30,193 nt of DNA, from NCBI GenBank assembly GCA_964388455.1, contig CAYMAN010000026.1:1-30193 (forward strand), given 5' to 3'. Position numbers and translations under genes: made by a program. The first letter of the stretch is position 1. Each line of letters begins with the position of its first letter. Positions 19,770 through 27,810 of this stretch are shown in pieces. The notes beneath the pieces are model-generated. The model saw only the letters and a list, made by a program, of their open reading frames with translations. It searched no databases and was not told where the DNA came from. The stretch is from JBBRWO01 sp964388455. GTDB taxonomy: Bacteria; Actinomycetota; Coriobacteriia; Anaerosomatales; JAAXUF01.

Positions 19770-20315
19770 CTAGTCGGTGTATATCTCCGGCTTCAGGATT
19801 CCCACGTACGGGAGGTTGCGGTACTTCTCGGCGTAGTCGAGACCATAGCCGACGACGAACTCATCGGGCACGTCGTATCCGACGTACTTGCACTGGATAG
19901 GTACCCGCTGCTTGCCTTCTTTGCTCAGCAAAGCCACAACTTCGAGCGACTTGGGTTTGCGGGAAGCGAGGTTGCGGAGGAGGTACTTCAGGGTGAGCCC
20001 GGTGTCGAGGATGTCCTCGCACACCAGAACGTGACGACCCTCGATGGTCTCGTCGAGATCCTTGAGGATGCGCACCACGCCGGAGGACTTGGTCGACGAG
20101 CCATAGCTCGAGACGGCCATGAAGTCGAGTTCAACCGGTGATGAGATGGCTCGCGACAGGTCGGCGACGAAGATCGCTGCACCGCGGAGGACGGCGACCA
20201 GCAAGACGGGCTCGTCGCCGTAGTCGCGGCTGATCTCCTCGCCGAGTTCGCGTACGCGGTTCTGGATCTGCTCCTCGGTATACACCGTGCGGAGAATGTC
20301 GGAGTTCATATCCAT
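19770..20315 (-). CDS. hpt: Hypoxanthine (guanine) phosphoribosyltransferase
   Basis: Hpt salvages hypoxanthine or guanine with PRPP to give IMP or GMP plus pyrophosphate. It is 181 residues, the normal length. The PRPP-binding motif VLVCEDILDTGLTL is at 96-109. The flexible loop contains SSYGSSTKSSG at 69-79, and DEFVVGYGLDYAEKYRNLPYVGIL is the C-terminal purine-binding part. It sits between tilS (35-nt gap) and ftsH, the classical actinobacterial and Firmicute order. AGGAAGG lies about 13 nt before the ATG, a rather long spacing; a second ATG two codons in is an alternative. Hypoxanthine released from futalosine by the menaquinone route could be recycled here. Confidence 0.96.
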   Translation of the reverse strand: MDMNSDILRTVYTEEQIQNRVRELGEEISRDYGDEPVLLVAVLRGAAIFVADLSRAISSPVELDFMAVSSYGSSTKSSGVVRILKDLDETIEGRHVLVCEDILDTGLTLKYLLRNLASRKPKSLEVVALLSKEGKQRVPIQCKYVGYDVPDEFVVGYGLDYAEKYRNLPYVGILKPEIYTD

Positions 20316-20350
20316 CGAACGGTTCGTCCCTTCCTGCTACCTACATGACA

Positions 20351-21754
20351 TCATCGGCGACCTTCTGGTCGTTCCCACGTGAGCCGAATCGCGCGGACCG
20401 ACTCGGGCCTGACTCGGTACTCATCACTCATGCGCACCCCCGCCAGCCATACGATACTGTCACCATCGCGAACCACAGGAGTGACGGGGCGGTGACGACG
20501 AGCCACTTTTGCATCGATGAGCAGGTCGGAAAGCTTGCGAGTTCCGTCCATGCCGAGCGTGCGCATCCGGTCGCCTTCATGCGGCGCGCCGACGGCGAGC
20601 TGCATCAGGTCTCCGGCATCGATCACGACCGAATCAGGCGTGCCCGAGAGATTCTCGAGATCGACCTCCTCGGCTGTGATGCGGCCCGCCCGACCGAGGT
20701 CGGCGATTCCGGGTAGCGGGAGCAAGGAAGGTGCCACCACAGCCGGCTCCGTCGCCGTCTGTGAAACGACTAGTCTATCGTACTCGGTCCACGCACGCAG
20801 ACCCTCCGGGAGGTCACGTGCGAAATCATCGTCGGCAAGGCCGTCGACCAGCGCCTCGATGTGCGCCGAGTCGATCCTACTCGCCTCAGGAAACGCCGAG
20901 AACACCGCCGAGCGCACCACGCGCCGCGCCATGGTGCGTTCCAGCGTGCGCATCCAATCGCGGTCGAACTCCACCTGGTCGCCAGGGGTGACCTCCGCAA
21001 AGTCTCGCGCGAAGTCCGAGGCCATCCGCGAAAGCAGTGCGTCGTCGGCGGCGAGCAGGTCGAGCGAGCGAGCGAGGGTCTCGCGGAAGGCCGGGTTGAC
21101 CTGTTCAGCGACGGGGACGATGTCGTGGCGCACCAGCGCGCGCAGGCGGGTGGTGTCGGTGTTACTCGCGTCCTCGCGCCACGCCTGGCCGAGGTAGTCG
21201 AGGTACGCGCGCAGGTCCTTACGATCGCAGTCAAGCAGCGGGCGAACTATTCGGCCGCGCGCGTATGGGATCGAGGCGAGGCCTGTCGCCCCGGCTCCGG
21301 TGATGGCGCGCATGAGAAACGTCTCGACCCGGTCGTCACGGGTGTGCGCCACGGCGATGCGCCCGCGCGACGGTGTGACTCCGGCGGCGGCGCAAGCGGT
21401 ATCGAGGGCCTCCTCGGCGAGTTGGTAGCGAATACGCCGACCCGCGTCCTCGAGGTTGAGGCCGTGTTCAGCCGCATGCGCGCCAACGTCAACCCGCTCG
21501 ATGCGACACGCGATTCCCAGGCCCTCGCACAATGCTGCAACGAACGCGGCATCGCCATCGGACTCCTCGGCACGTAGAAGATGGTTGAGGTGCAACACCG
21601 TGAGCGGACCCTGCCAGCCGGTTTCGCCAGAGGCAAGCAGACGCAGCATCGCGACAGAGTCGGCGCCACCGGAAACCATCGCCAGGACCGGCACACCCTG
21701 GGGCAGCAGGTCGAGCCGTTCACATGTGGCGATAATGGTGGTTTGCAGACGCAT
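20351..21754 (-). CDS. tilS: tRNA(Ile)-lysidine synthetase TilS
   Basis: TilS attaches lysine to C34 of the CAU-anticodon tRNA-Ile, using ATP and releasing AMP and pyrophosphate. With the ATG at 21754 it has 467 residues, in the family range. The PP-loop MVSGGADS is at 26-33. HLNHLLRAEESDGDAAFV, GRIAVAHTRDDRVETFLMR and the IVRPLLDCDRKDLRAYL segment follow, then a C-terminal TilS domain with MGVR-type sequence ending in a basic tail. The start was picked for GAGGGAG about 9 nt upstream. Upstream in-frame ATGs at 21793 and 21898 lie in the divergent mqnE promoter region without good ribosome sites. It heads the tilS-hpt-ftsH operon. Confidence 0.94.
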   Translation of the reverse strand: MRLQTTIIATCERLDLLPQGVPVLAMVSGGADSVAMLRLLASGETGWQGPLTVLHLNHLLRAEESDGDAAFVAALCEGLGIACRIERVDVGAHAAEHGLNLEDAGRRIRYQLAEEALDTACAAAGVTPSRGRIAVAHTRDDRVETFLMRAITGAGATGLASIPYARGRIVRPLLDCDRKDLRAYLDYLGQAWREDASNTDTTRLRALVRHDIVPVAEQVNPAFRETLARSLDLLAADDALLSRMASDFARDFAEVTPGDQVEFDRDWMRTLERTMARRVVRSAVFSAFPEASRIDSAHIEALVDGLADDDFARDLPEGLRAWTEYDRLVVSQTATEPAVVAPSLLPLPGIADLGRAGRITAEEVDLENLSGTPDSVVIDAGDLMQLAVGAPHEGDRMRTLGMDGTRKLSDLLIDAKVARRHRPVTPVVRDGDSIVWLAGVRMSDEYRVRPESVRAIRLTWERPEGRR

Positions 21755-21959
21755 ACTGCGAGACTCCCTCAACTCCGCGACCGGCACTCTCATACTACCA
21801 AGCATACCGATGTGGTCCGACATGACGCACATCAGGTGGACGCGCCATTGCGACTCGCGGTGCTCCCTCGGCAACAGCATGTCACACGGATGTGGCACGC
21901 TCGCTCACTTAAGGCATAGACTACTCACGATTCCGACTCGATTCCCTTTGGTGGTGCCC
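21755..21959. promoter_or_regulatory. Divergent tilS/mqnE intergenic region
   Basis: This 205-nt region must hold promoters for tilS (minus) and the mqn operon (plus). TAGACT near 21917 (plus) and TAGTAT near 21800 (minus) are possible -10 boxes, but neither has a clear -35. A TGGCACG at 21893 resembles half of a sigma-54 site without the second half. Confidence 0.35.
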
Positions 21960-23249
21960 ATGACTTCATTCAACCTGACCGATCCCGCGCTGTCCCCCAT
22001 CGCCGAGAAGGTGCTGGCCGGCACGCGTCTGTCTCGCGAGGACGGCATCGCGCTCTACGCGAGCAGCGACCTGCTCGGCGTGGGCCAGCTGGCTGACTTC
22101 GCTCGGCGTCGCATCAACGGCGACCGCGTCTACTTCATGGTCAACCGCCATATCAATCCCACCAACATCTGTCGCAACCGCTGCAAGTTCTGCGCGTTCG
22201 CACGCAATGCCGATGAGCCCGGCGCCTATGAGATGACGCTCGATGAGGTCGCCAAGGCCGCCGCCGAGGGCGCGGCGGACGGCGCGTATGAGATCCACAT
22301 CGTTTCGGGCCTTCACCCGGACTGGAGCTACGAGTTCTATATCGACATGGTCGCACGCACACGTGCCGCCGTGCCCGACCACGTTATCGTGCAGGCGTTC
22401 ACCGCAGTCGAGATCGAGCACATGTCGATCATCAGCGGCAAGACCACACGAGAAGTGCTCGAGGACTTAAAAGTCGCAGGTCTCGACGCACTGCCGGGTG
22501 GCGGAGCGGAGATCTTCGGCGACCGCACGCGCCTGGCGGCGTGGGACAAGAAGACCAAGTCCGACGTGTGGCTCCGCATCCACGGCGAGGCGCACGAGAT
22601 GGGAATCGCCACCAACTGCACGATGCTCTACGGTCACATCGAGACGCAGGAGGAGCGCGTCGACCACCTGATTCGGCTGCGCGAGCAGCAGGACAAGTCC
22701 GGTGGCTTCCTCGCGTTCATCCCGCTCGCATTCCACCCCGCCAACACCGAGCTCGCGGATCTTCCCGCGACCACCGGCTTCGACGACCTGAAGACGCTCG
22801 CCGTCGCCCGTCTGATGCTCGACAACATCCCGCATATCAAGTCGTTCTGGATCATGCTCGGCCTGAAGGTCGCTCAAATCTCGACCGCCTTCGGTGTTGA
22901 CGACCTCGACGGCACCGTGGTCGAGGAACGCATCACCCACATGGCCGGCGCCACCACGCCCGAGGCGCTCTCCAAAGACGACCTCGTCAACATGATCGCC
23001 GAGACCGGACACGTGGCGGTCGAGCGCGACACCCTCTATCGCATCGTCAACACCTACGCCGAGGAGCCCGTGGCCCCCGAATGGAACGCCGGAAAGATCG
23101 GCGCGCCGCCGCTGGTGGGCGTCGCATGCGGAACCGTGGCCACGGACTGCGTAAGCGGGTTCGCCCCGGACACGACGCCGACCGGCACGGGGACCGTCGA
23201 CATGCCGGGCGACGCGTCACGAAGCGAGACCGGCCAAGCCGGCCGCTAA
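21960..23249 (+). CDS. mqnE: Aminodeoxyfutalosine synthase MqnE (radical SAM)
   Basis: MqnE uses a radical-SAM reaction to join 3-[(1-carboxyvinyl)oxy]benzoate (from MqnA) to the adenosyl moiety of SAM, giving 6-amino-6-deoxyfutalosine. It is 429 residues. The cluster motif CRNRCKFCAF gives Cys71, Cys75 and Cys78. NRHINPTNIC precedes it, and HIVSGLHPDWSYEFY, LDALPGGGAEIFGDR and AFIPLAFHPANTEL are MqnE-type blocks. These differ from the QGG-MHPDL and IPWSYQPGNT of MqnC. Unusually, a ~45-residue low-complexity tail rich in Gly, Thr and Pro follows the catalytic domain (from about residue 385). The ATG has GGTGGTG just upstream. The mqnA start is 8 nt downstream. Confidence 0.95.
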   Translation: MTSFNLTDPALSPIAEKVLAGTRLSREDGIALYASSDLLGVGQLADFARRRINGDRVYFMVNRHINPTNICRNRCKFCAFARNADEPGAYEMTLDEVAKAAAEGAADGAYEIHIVSGLHPDWSYEFYIDMVARTRAAVPDHVIVQAFTAVEIEHMSIISGKTTREVLEDLKVAGLDALPGGGAEIFGDRTRLAAWDKKTKSDVWLRIHGEAHEMGIATNCTMLYGHIETQEERVDHLIRLREQQDKSGGFLAFIPLAFHPANTELADLPATTGFDDLKTLAVARLMLDNIPHIKSFWIMLGLKVAQISTAFGVDDLDGTVVEERITHMAGATTPEALSKDDLVNMIAETGHVAVERDTLYRIVNTYAEEPVAPEWNAGKIGAPPLVGVACGTVATDCVSGFAPDTTPTGTGTVDMPGDASRSETGQAGR

Positions 23250-23257
23250 GGAGCGAC

Positions 23258-24115
23258 ATGACGACGGTCCCCGTGCCCCACCAGCGCCCGCGTCTGGGTC
23301 ACATCCAATTCATCAACTGCCTGCCGCTCTACTACGGCATGGTCAAGAACGACGTTCTCCTCGACGTCGACCTCGTGCGCGCGAACCCTGCCGACCTCGC
23401 CGACATGCTTGTCGCGGGCGAGCTCGATATCGCGCCGATCCCCGCCATCGAGTACGCCCGCCACGCCGACGACCTCGTACTGCTTCCCCGCATCGCAATA
23501 TCCAGCGACGGCGAAGTGCAGTCCATCCTGCTCGTCTCCACCGTCCCTGCCGAGGAGCTTTCCGGCCGCACGGTGGCCCTCGCCGGCAACTCGCGCACCT
23601 CGCAGGTGCTCACCCGCATCCTGCTGAACAGACGCTGGGCCGTGGAACCCGCGTTTGTCGAGATGCCGCCCGACCTCCCCGCGATGCTGCGGGACGCAGA
23701 CGCCGCACTGCTCATCGGTGACGAGGCTCTTCGCACCTACTGGGATCGCCCCGACGATCTCTTCGTCTATGACCTTGGCGCCGAGTGGACCCGGTGGACC
23801 GACCTGCCCATGGTCTACGCCGTCTGGGCCGTGCGCCGTACCTTCGCCGAGAACGATCCCACGGCAGTGGCAACGGTCGCCGAAGCACTGGATGAATCGC
23901 TCGCGTACTGCCGAGACCACCTCGACGAGATCAGCGAGTACGCAGCGCGTTGGGAGCACTTTCCTTCTGCTCATTTCCGCAGCTACTTCGATGCGCTGCA
24001 GTTCCGTTTCGAGTCCCGGTATCGCGACGGTCTAGCGCACTACCTCAAGGAAGCTCATGCACTCGGTCAGCTTGATCGAGTCCCGACCATCGACATATTC
24101 GGGGAGTCACAGTGA
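23258..24115 (+). CDS. mqnA: Chorismate dehydratase MqnA
   Basis: MqnA dehydrates chorismate to 3-[(1-carboxyvinyl)oxy]benzoate, the entry step of futalosine-dependent menaquinone synthesis. It has a periplasmic-binding-protein-like fold but is cytosolic and lacks a signal peptide. It is 285 residues. The opening LGHIQFINCLPLYYGM, then PADLADMLVAGELDIAPIPAIEYAR, SILLVSTVPAEELSGR, AGNSRTSQVL and ADAALLIGDEAL are typical. The ATG at 23258 has AAGGAG six nt upstream; an open frame back to 23081 overlaps mqnE and was rejected. It overlaps mqnC in a GTGA junction. MqnD, a relative, is excluded mainly by context and the N-terminal pattern. Confidence 0.93.
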   Translation: MTTVPVPHQRPRLGHIQFINCLPLYYGMVKNDVLLDVDLVRANPADLADMLVAGELDIAPIPAIEYARHADDLVLLPRIAISSDGEVQSILLVSTVPAEELSGRTVALAGNSRTSQVLTRILLNRRWAVEPAFVEMPPDLPAMLRDADAALLIGDEALRTYWDRPDDLFVYDLGAEWTRWTDLPMVYAVWAVRRTFAENDPTAVATVAEALDESLAYCRDHLDEISEYAARWEHFPSAHFRSYFDALQFRFESRYRDGLAHYLKEAHALGQLDRVPTIDIFGESQ

Positions 24116-25251
24116 CCTCACCAGCCAGCCCGCGCACGGCGGCTGAAGCCCTCGCCTTCTCGGCAGCGGCCGGTGACCTGCGGCTGACGCCGGAGCAAGC
24201 CCTTACGCTGCTCTGCGATTGCGACCTGCTGACCCTCGGCGTGGCTGCGAGCATCATGCGCCGGCGTCTCGTGCCCACTGACGACGTCACGTTCATCGTC
24301 GACCGCAACGTCAACTACACCAACGTCTGCGTTTCCGGCTGCCGCTTCTGCGCCTTCTACTGCGATGCCAAAGCAGCGGATGCCTACGTCCTTACGCGCG
24401 ACGAGCTCTCATCCAAGGTCGCGGAGACGATCGAGCTCGGGGGTACCGCCATCCTTCTCCAGGGCGGAATGCACCCGGACCTGCGAATCGAGTGGTACGA
24501 GGCGATGCTCCGCGACATCAAGTCAGACCACCCGAGCATCCATGTGCACGGCTTCGGCCCTCCGGAGATCGTGCACGTAGCGCGCATCAGCGGCATCAGC
24601 ACGCGGGAGGTGCTCAAGCGTCTGCGCGCGGCGGGCTTGGACTCGCTTCCCGGTGGTGGCGCTGAGATCCTCGTCGATCGCGTCCGCGGCCACGTCAGCC
24701 CCAAGAAGGCCACGAGCGACGAGTGGCTCGCGGTCATGAGCGAAGCCCACACCCTGGACATCTCCACGACAGCCACGATGATGTTCGGCAGCGTCGAAAC
24801 GCTCGCGGAGCGCGTCGAGCACATGGACCGCATCCGCCGAGTACAGGACGACTCGACCGCGGCCGGCCACGTCGGCTTCCGCGCGTTCATCCCCTGGAGC
24901 TACCAGCCCGGCAACACCCTCCTAGCCGAGGACGAGTACGCCGACAACGGCACGGTCCTCTCGGCGGCGAGCGGATGGGAGTACCTGAAGACGCTTGCGG
25001 TGTCGCGGCTCTACCTCGACAACATCCGCAACATCCAGGCGAGCTGGGTCACGCAGGGCGCCAAGGTCGGTCAGCTTGCGCTCGCGTTTGGCGCCAACGA
25101 CATGGGCTCGACGATGATCGAGGAGAACGTGGTCGCCGCTGCGGGCACTCGCTTTATGCTCGCCCGCGAAGAACTGGTCCGACTGATTCGCGACGCGGGT
25201 TATGAACCCGTGCAACGCGACACCCTGTACCGCGAAGTTCGCCGCTTCTAG
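24112..25251 (+). CDS. mqnC: Cyclic dehypoxanthinyl futalosine synthase MqnC (radical SAM)
   Basis: MqnC cyclises dehypoxanthine futalosine to the spiro compound that MqnD then cleaves. It is 379 residues. The radical-SAM motif CVSGCRFCAFY supplies Cys73, Cys77 and Cys80. Family blocks are NVNYTNVC before it, LLQGGMHPDLRIEWYE, HVHGFGPPEI, AAGLDSLPGGGAEIL and FRAFIPWSYQPGNT. The start is GTG at 24112, with GGGGAG upstream, overlapping the mqnA stop. MqnB and MqnD, needed before and after this step, are not recognisable in the window. The gene is followed by short GC hairpins (25240-25273) and then ndh. Confidence 0.95.
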   Translation: MTSPASPRTAAEALAFSAAAGDLRLTPEQALTLLCDCDLLTLGVAASIMRRRLVPTDDVTFIVDRNVNYTNVCVSGCRFCAFYCDAKAADAYVLTRDELSSKVAETIELGGTAILLQGGMHPDLRIEWYEAMLRDIKSDHPSIHVHGFGPPEIVHVARISGISTREVLKRLRAAGLDSLPGGGAEILVDRVRGHVSPKKATSDEWLAVMSEAHTLDISTTATMMFGSVETLAERVEHMDRIRRVQDDSTAAGHVGFRAFIPWSYQPGNTLLAEDEYADNGTVLSAASGWEYLKTLAVSRLYLDNIRNIQASWVTQGAKVGQLALAFGANDMGSTMIEENVVAAAGTRFMLAREELVRLIRDAGYEPVQRDTLYREVRRF

Positions 25252-25273
25252 CGGCGCCGCATTTACCTGCGGC
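25240..25273 (+). terminator. Two overlapping short hairpins after mqnC
   Basis: CGCCGC (25240-25245) can pair with GCGGCG (25251-25256), across the mqnC stop. Alternatively GCCGCA (25256-25261) pairs with TGCGGC (25268-25273). Each stem is 6 bp and there is no U-run. They may weakly attenuate read-through into ndh. Confidence 0.3.
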
Positions 25274-25308
25274 GACAGAGAAGTCCTCGCAAGGGGTATC
25301 CTCGGTTT

Positions 25309-26583
25309 ATGCAAACAGTCACAGCTCTTGAACTCTCAAAGCCCCATCCGCGTAGAATCGTCGTGGTGGGTAGCGGCTACGCCGGAATGACCTGCGTGGT
25401 CACGCTCGCTCATCGGGCGAAGCCTGCCGACGACATCGAGATCGTCATGATTGCGCCGCTTCCCTACCAGCAGGCGCTCAGCGAGCTCGACCTCGTCGCG
25501 GCCGGCACACCACGGCCGCAGTGGGCCGAGCTGTGGCACGGAGACATCTTCCGCGGCCTCCCCATCAAGGTCTGCTACGAACGACTCGAGAACGTCTGCG
25601 CAGAGGACTCAACGATCGCGGTCGGTCCCGACGGCGCGCCAGTCGCCACAATCCCCTACTGGCGCCTCGTGCTGGCCACCGGTGCCATCCCGTTCGTCCC
25701 ACCGGTTCCCGGCCTCGCCGAGCATGGCATCACGATGTGGTCCACCGCCGACGCGCTCAAGCTCCAGCAGCGCGTCGAAAGCCAGTTCAAGCACGCCGTT
25801 ACGATCACCAACGCCGAGGAGTGCCGCAAAGCGATGGCCATTGCGGTGGTCGGTGCAGGTGCGACGGGCGTCGAGGTGGTCGGCACGCTCGCCTACGCGC
25901 TGCCGGGCATGATTCGGGGCGCCGGTTACGACCCGTGCATGATTCAGCTCTCGCTCATCGATTCGCGCAACGATATCCTCTTCGATCTCAAGCCGCGTGA
26001 ACGAGAGAAGGCTCGCAACCGACTGGCCAAGATGGGCGTCGAGCTGGTTCTCGGCAGTCCGCTCGCGAAGGTGGAGGAGGGTTCCGCGACCCTTCAGGAC
26101 GGACGCGTGATCCCGGCACAGACGGTCGTATGGTGCGGCGGAGCCAAGGCCGACCCTGATGCGGTCGGTTGGGGACTCGCGGTCGACGTTTCCGGTCGTC
26201 TCGTCATCGACACATCACTCAAGGCCGAGGACCACGACGCTATCTATGCGGTCGGCGACGTCTCGGCGTTGCGCGACCCGGAGACCAACCGCGTGCTACC
26301 GATGCTCGCGCAGTTCGCGATCCGCGAAGCCGCTCATGCTGCGCAGAACATCCTGCGCGAGCTGCGCGGTGGGGCCATGAAGCCGTTCGAGCCGCACATG
26401 CACGGCGAGTTCGTGAGCGTCGGACCGCGCTGGGGCGTCGGCTGGATGTTCTGGCTACCGGTCAGTGGCTGGTTCGCCATCGTCATGAAGCGGCTGACCT
26501 ACGTGGTCTACTGGCTCGAGGTCGGTACCATCCGACTCGCCTGGCGCCGCACCGTACAGATGATGCGGATGCACCGCTACTGA
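25309..26583 (+). CDS. ndh: Type II NADH:quinone oxidoreductase (NDH-2 family)
   Basis: A 424-residue single-subunit flavoprotein that would pass electrons from NADH to menaquinone without pumping ions. The FAD-binding GSGYAGM is at 21-27, ATGAIPFVPPVPGL at ~123-136, the NADH-binding VVGAGATGVEV at ~180-190 and the second FAD contact IYAVGDVSAL at ~314-323. The C-terminal stretch GWMFWLPVSGWFAIVMKRLT and YVVYWLEVG is amphipathic/hydrophobic, the usual membrane anchor of NDH-2. It is 57 nt downstream of mqnC, fitting a quinone-user role. Other pyridine nucleotide-disulfide family oxidoreductases are possible. A Gly-rich ribosome site (AAGGGG) is rather far from the ATG. The end overlaps the next, convergent gene by 7 nt. 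Confidence 0.85.
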   Translation: MQTVTALELSKPHPRRIVVVGSGYAGMTCVVTLAHRAKPADDIEIVMIAPLPYQQALSELDLVAAGTPRPQWAELWHGDIFRGLPIKVCYERLENVCAEDSTIAVGPDGAPVATIPYWRLVLATGAIPFVPPVPGLAEHGITMWSTADALKLQQRVESQFKHAVTITNAEECRKAMAIAVVGAGATGVEVVGTLAYALPGMIRGAGYDPCMIQLSLIDSRNDILFDLKPREREKARNRLAKMGVELVLGSPLAKVEEGSATLQDGRVIPAQTVVWCGGAKADPDAVGWGLAVDVSGRLVIDTSLKAEDHDAIYAVGDVSALRDPETNRVLPMLAQFAIREAAHAAQNILRELRGGAMKPFEPHMHGEFVSVGPRWGVGWMFWLPVSGWFAIVMKRLTYVVYWLEVGTIRLAWRRTVQMMRMHRY

Positions 26584-27410
26584 TTCTGTACGGCTCGGAG
26601 CGATCTCATCGGACGCGCAAGGTCTGCGGCGAGCATGCCGCCAAACGCGATAAGCACCTGCCCTGCGCTCCACCCGTAGTCAATGAATGAGCCGGACTGA
26701 TACGCGTCATTCGCGTTGAGGATCGCGTACGCGCTGTCGCTGAGCGTCAGCAGCAGTACACCGGCAACCACTGCTCGCAAGGGCCACCCGAGTTTGCCAC
26801 CACCGAGTTTGCCCACGACCAACAGTACGAATACCGCCGGCCCAATGCCCAGCAAGACATCGGCAAGCGGATAGTACGCCGATACGAGCGCCTCTATGGT
26901 CGAGACTCCTTCAACGAACACCGTGGGCTTGAGCAAGCCAACCCACAGTCCCACCGCCATCGCAACGGCGATCACAGCGGCAATCGCCGCGGGCTTCCGG
27001 ACATCCACGAGCGCCCGGTAGGCCAGCCCGGCACCCACCAACGCGACCGCGATAAACGGATACTGCAGCGCGTAGAACACATCCGGCCATCCGGGATACG
27101 GTGGCTCGACGCGAGCGAAGAGCTCGTAGTACATCCAGATGAGATCACCCGCTGCGAAGCTCGCACATCCGATCGCAAGAAGCAGCCATTGCCGCCCCAC
27201 GACGAGCGAGTTAGAGAACGCGCGCAGTGCCACCCAAAACAGGACCAACGCGCTGGCCGTCACGATTGACAGCTCTCCGACGTCCGAAACGACAAGCACC
27301 CCGAAGTCGCCACCGATGCCACTCATTACCAGGAGCGCGACCACAACTACGGCGCCGAGCCCGCAGCCGAGCCATACCCAGCTGCTCTTGGACGGAATCG
27401 TCGAATTCAC
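26577..27410 (-). CDS. Eight-helix membrane protein of unknown function
   Basis: I do not recognise this 277-residue protein. It has about eight hydrophobic helices (roughly 11-32, 45-65, 74-98, 111-134, 140-160, 183-202, 209-231, 246-265) and almost no soluble part. Its loop FARVEPPYPGWPDVFYALQY resembles membrane sensor regions found N-terminal to GGDEF or kinase domains, but no output domain follows. The GTG start at 27410 overlaps the stop of the 75-residue upstream gene in a GTGA junction, so the two are coupled. Its 3' end overlaps ndh by 7 nt tail to tail. A sensory or transport role is only a guess. Confidence 0.8.
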   Translation of the reverse strand: MNSTIPSKSSWVWLGCGLGAVVVVALLVMSGIGGDFGVLVVSDVGELSIVTASALVLFWVALRAFSNSLVVGRQWLLLAIGCASFAAGDLIWMYYELFARVEPPYPGWPDVFYALQYPFIAVALVGAGLAYRALVDVRKPAAIAAVIAVAMAVGLWVGLLKPTVFVEGVSTIEALVSAYYPLADVLLGIGPAVFVLLVVGKLGGGKLGWPLRAVVAGVLLLTLSDSAYAILNANDAYQSGSFIDYGWSAGQVLIAFGGMLAADLARPMRSLRAVQNQ

Positions 27411-27634
27411 AGCGCCCCCTTGATCTGTGCGAGGACCGCGTCGATCGCGGCAGCCGGAGCCACCCGGGCCAAAACGCGTCGGATGTTGCTCTCAAGCATG
27501 GGCAGATCCGATTCATCGAGCTGACTCGCAAGTTTGCCGATCGAGAGCGCGGATGCGCGGATGCACGTACTGGCGACAGTCGGACCCAACAAGGGTTCGA
27601 GCGCCGAGATCGCCACCTCGCTCAAAACGGCCAT
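27407..27634 (-). CDS. Small (75-residue) helical protein of unknown function
   Basis: A short, probably all-helical soluble protein rich in Ala, Leu and Ser (opening MAVLSEVAISALEPLLGP). It has no signal peptide or membrane helix. It has one Cys (residue 24) and no catalytic motif I can name. The ribosome site GAGGAGG is 4 nt before the ATG, stronger than at many neighbours, which supports a real gene. It is translationally coupled to the 8-TM protein that follows and shares a 176-nt divergent upstream region with the nucleosidase gene. A partner or regulator of the membrane protein is inferred from position alone. Confidence 0.72.
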   Translation of the reverse strand: MAVLSEVAISALEPLLGPTVASTCIRASALSIGKLASQLDESDLPMLESNIRRVLARVAPAAAIDAVLAQIKGAL

Positions 27635-27810
27635 GCGTCCTCCTCGGACTTGCGTGCGTCACACGCAATGATACCGATTGTCTGGCCCGCTTGCTTGCTC
27701 GATCAGAAAGGGTGCGCGAGCGCGGTGCGGCGTGCTTTCATCAGGTCTCCGCTGGTCTTGGCGTGGTCTCGGCGTGACCAGTCGGGTACGCTGTCAGTAG
27801 AGGAGGCATC
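27635..27810. promoter_or_regulatory. Divergent region with a tandem 11-bp repeat and an inverted repeat
   Basis: This gap separates the divergent 75-residue gene and the nucleosidase gene. It holds GGTCTTGGCGT (27754-27764) directly followed by GGTCTCGGCGT (27765-27775), an 11-bp tandem repeat with one mismatch. Overlapping this is TGGTC-N7-GACCA (27764-27780). These lie 30-57 nt upstream of the nucleosidase ATG, an operator-like position. No confident -10/-35 pair was found. Confidence 0.35.

Noticed and set aside
21893..21908. Sigma-54 promoter upstream of mqnE (TGGCACG)
   Set aside because: The -24-like half is present, but the matching TTGC -12 element is absent at the required spacing.
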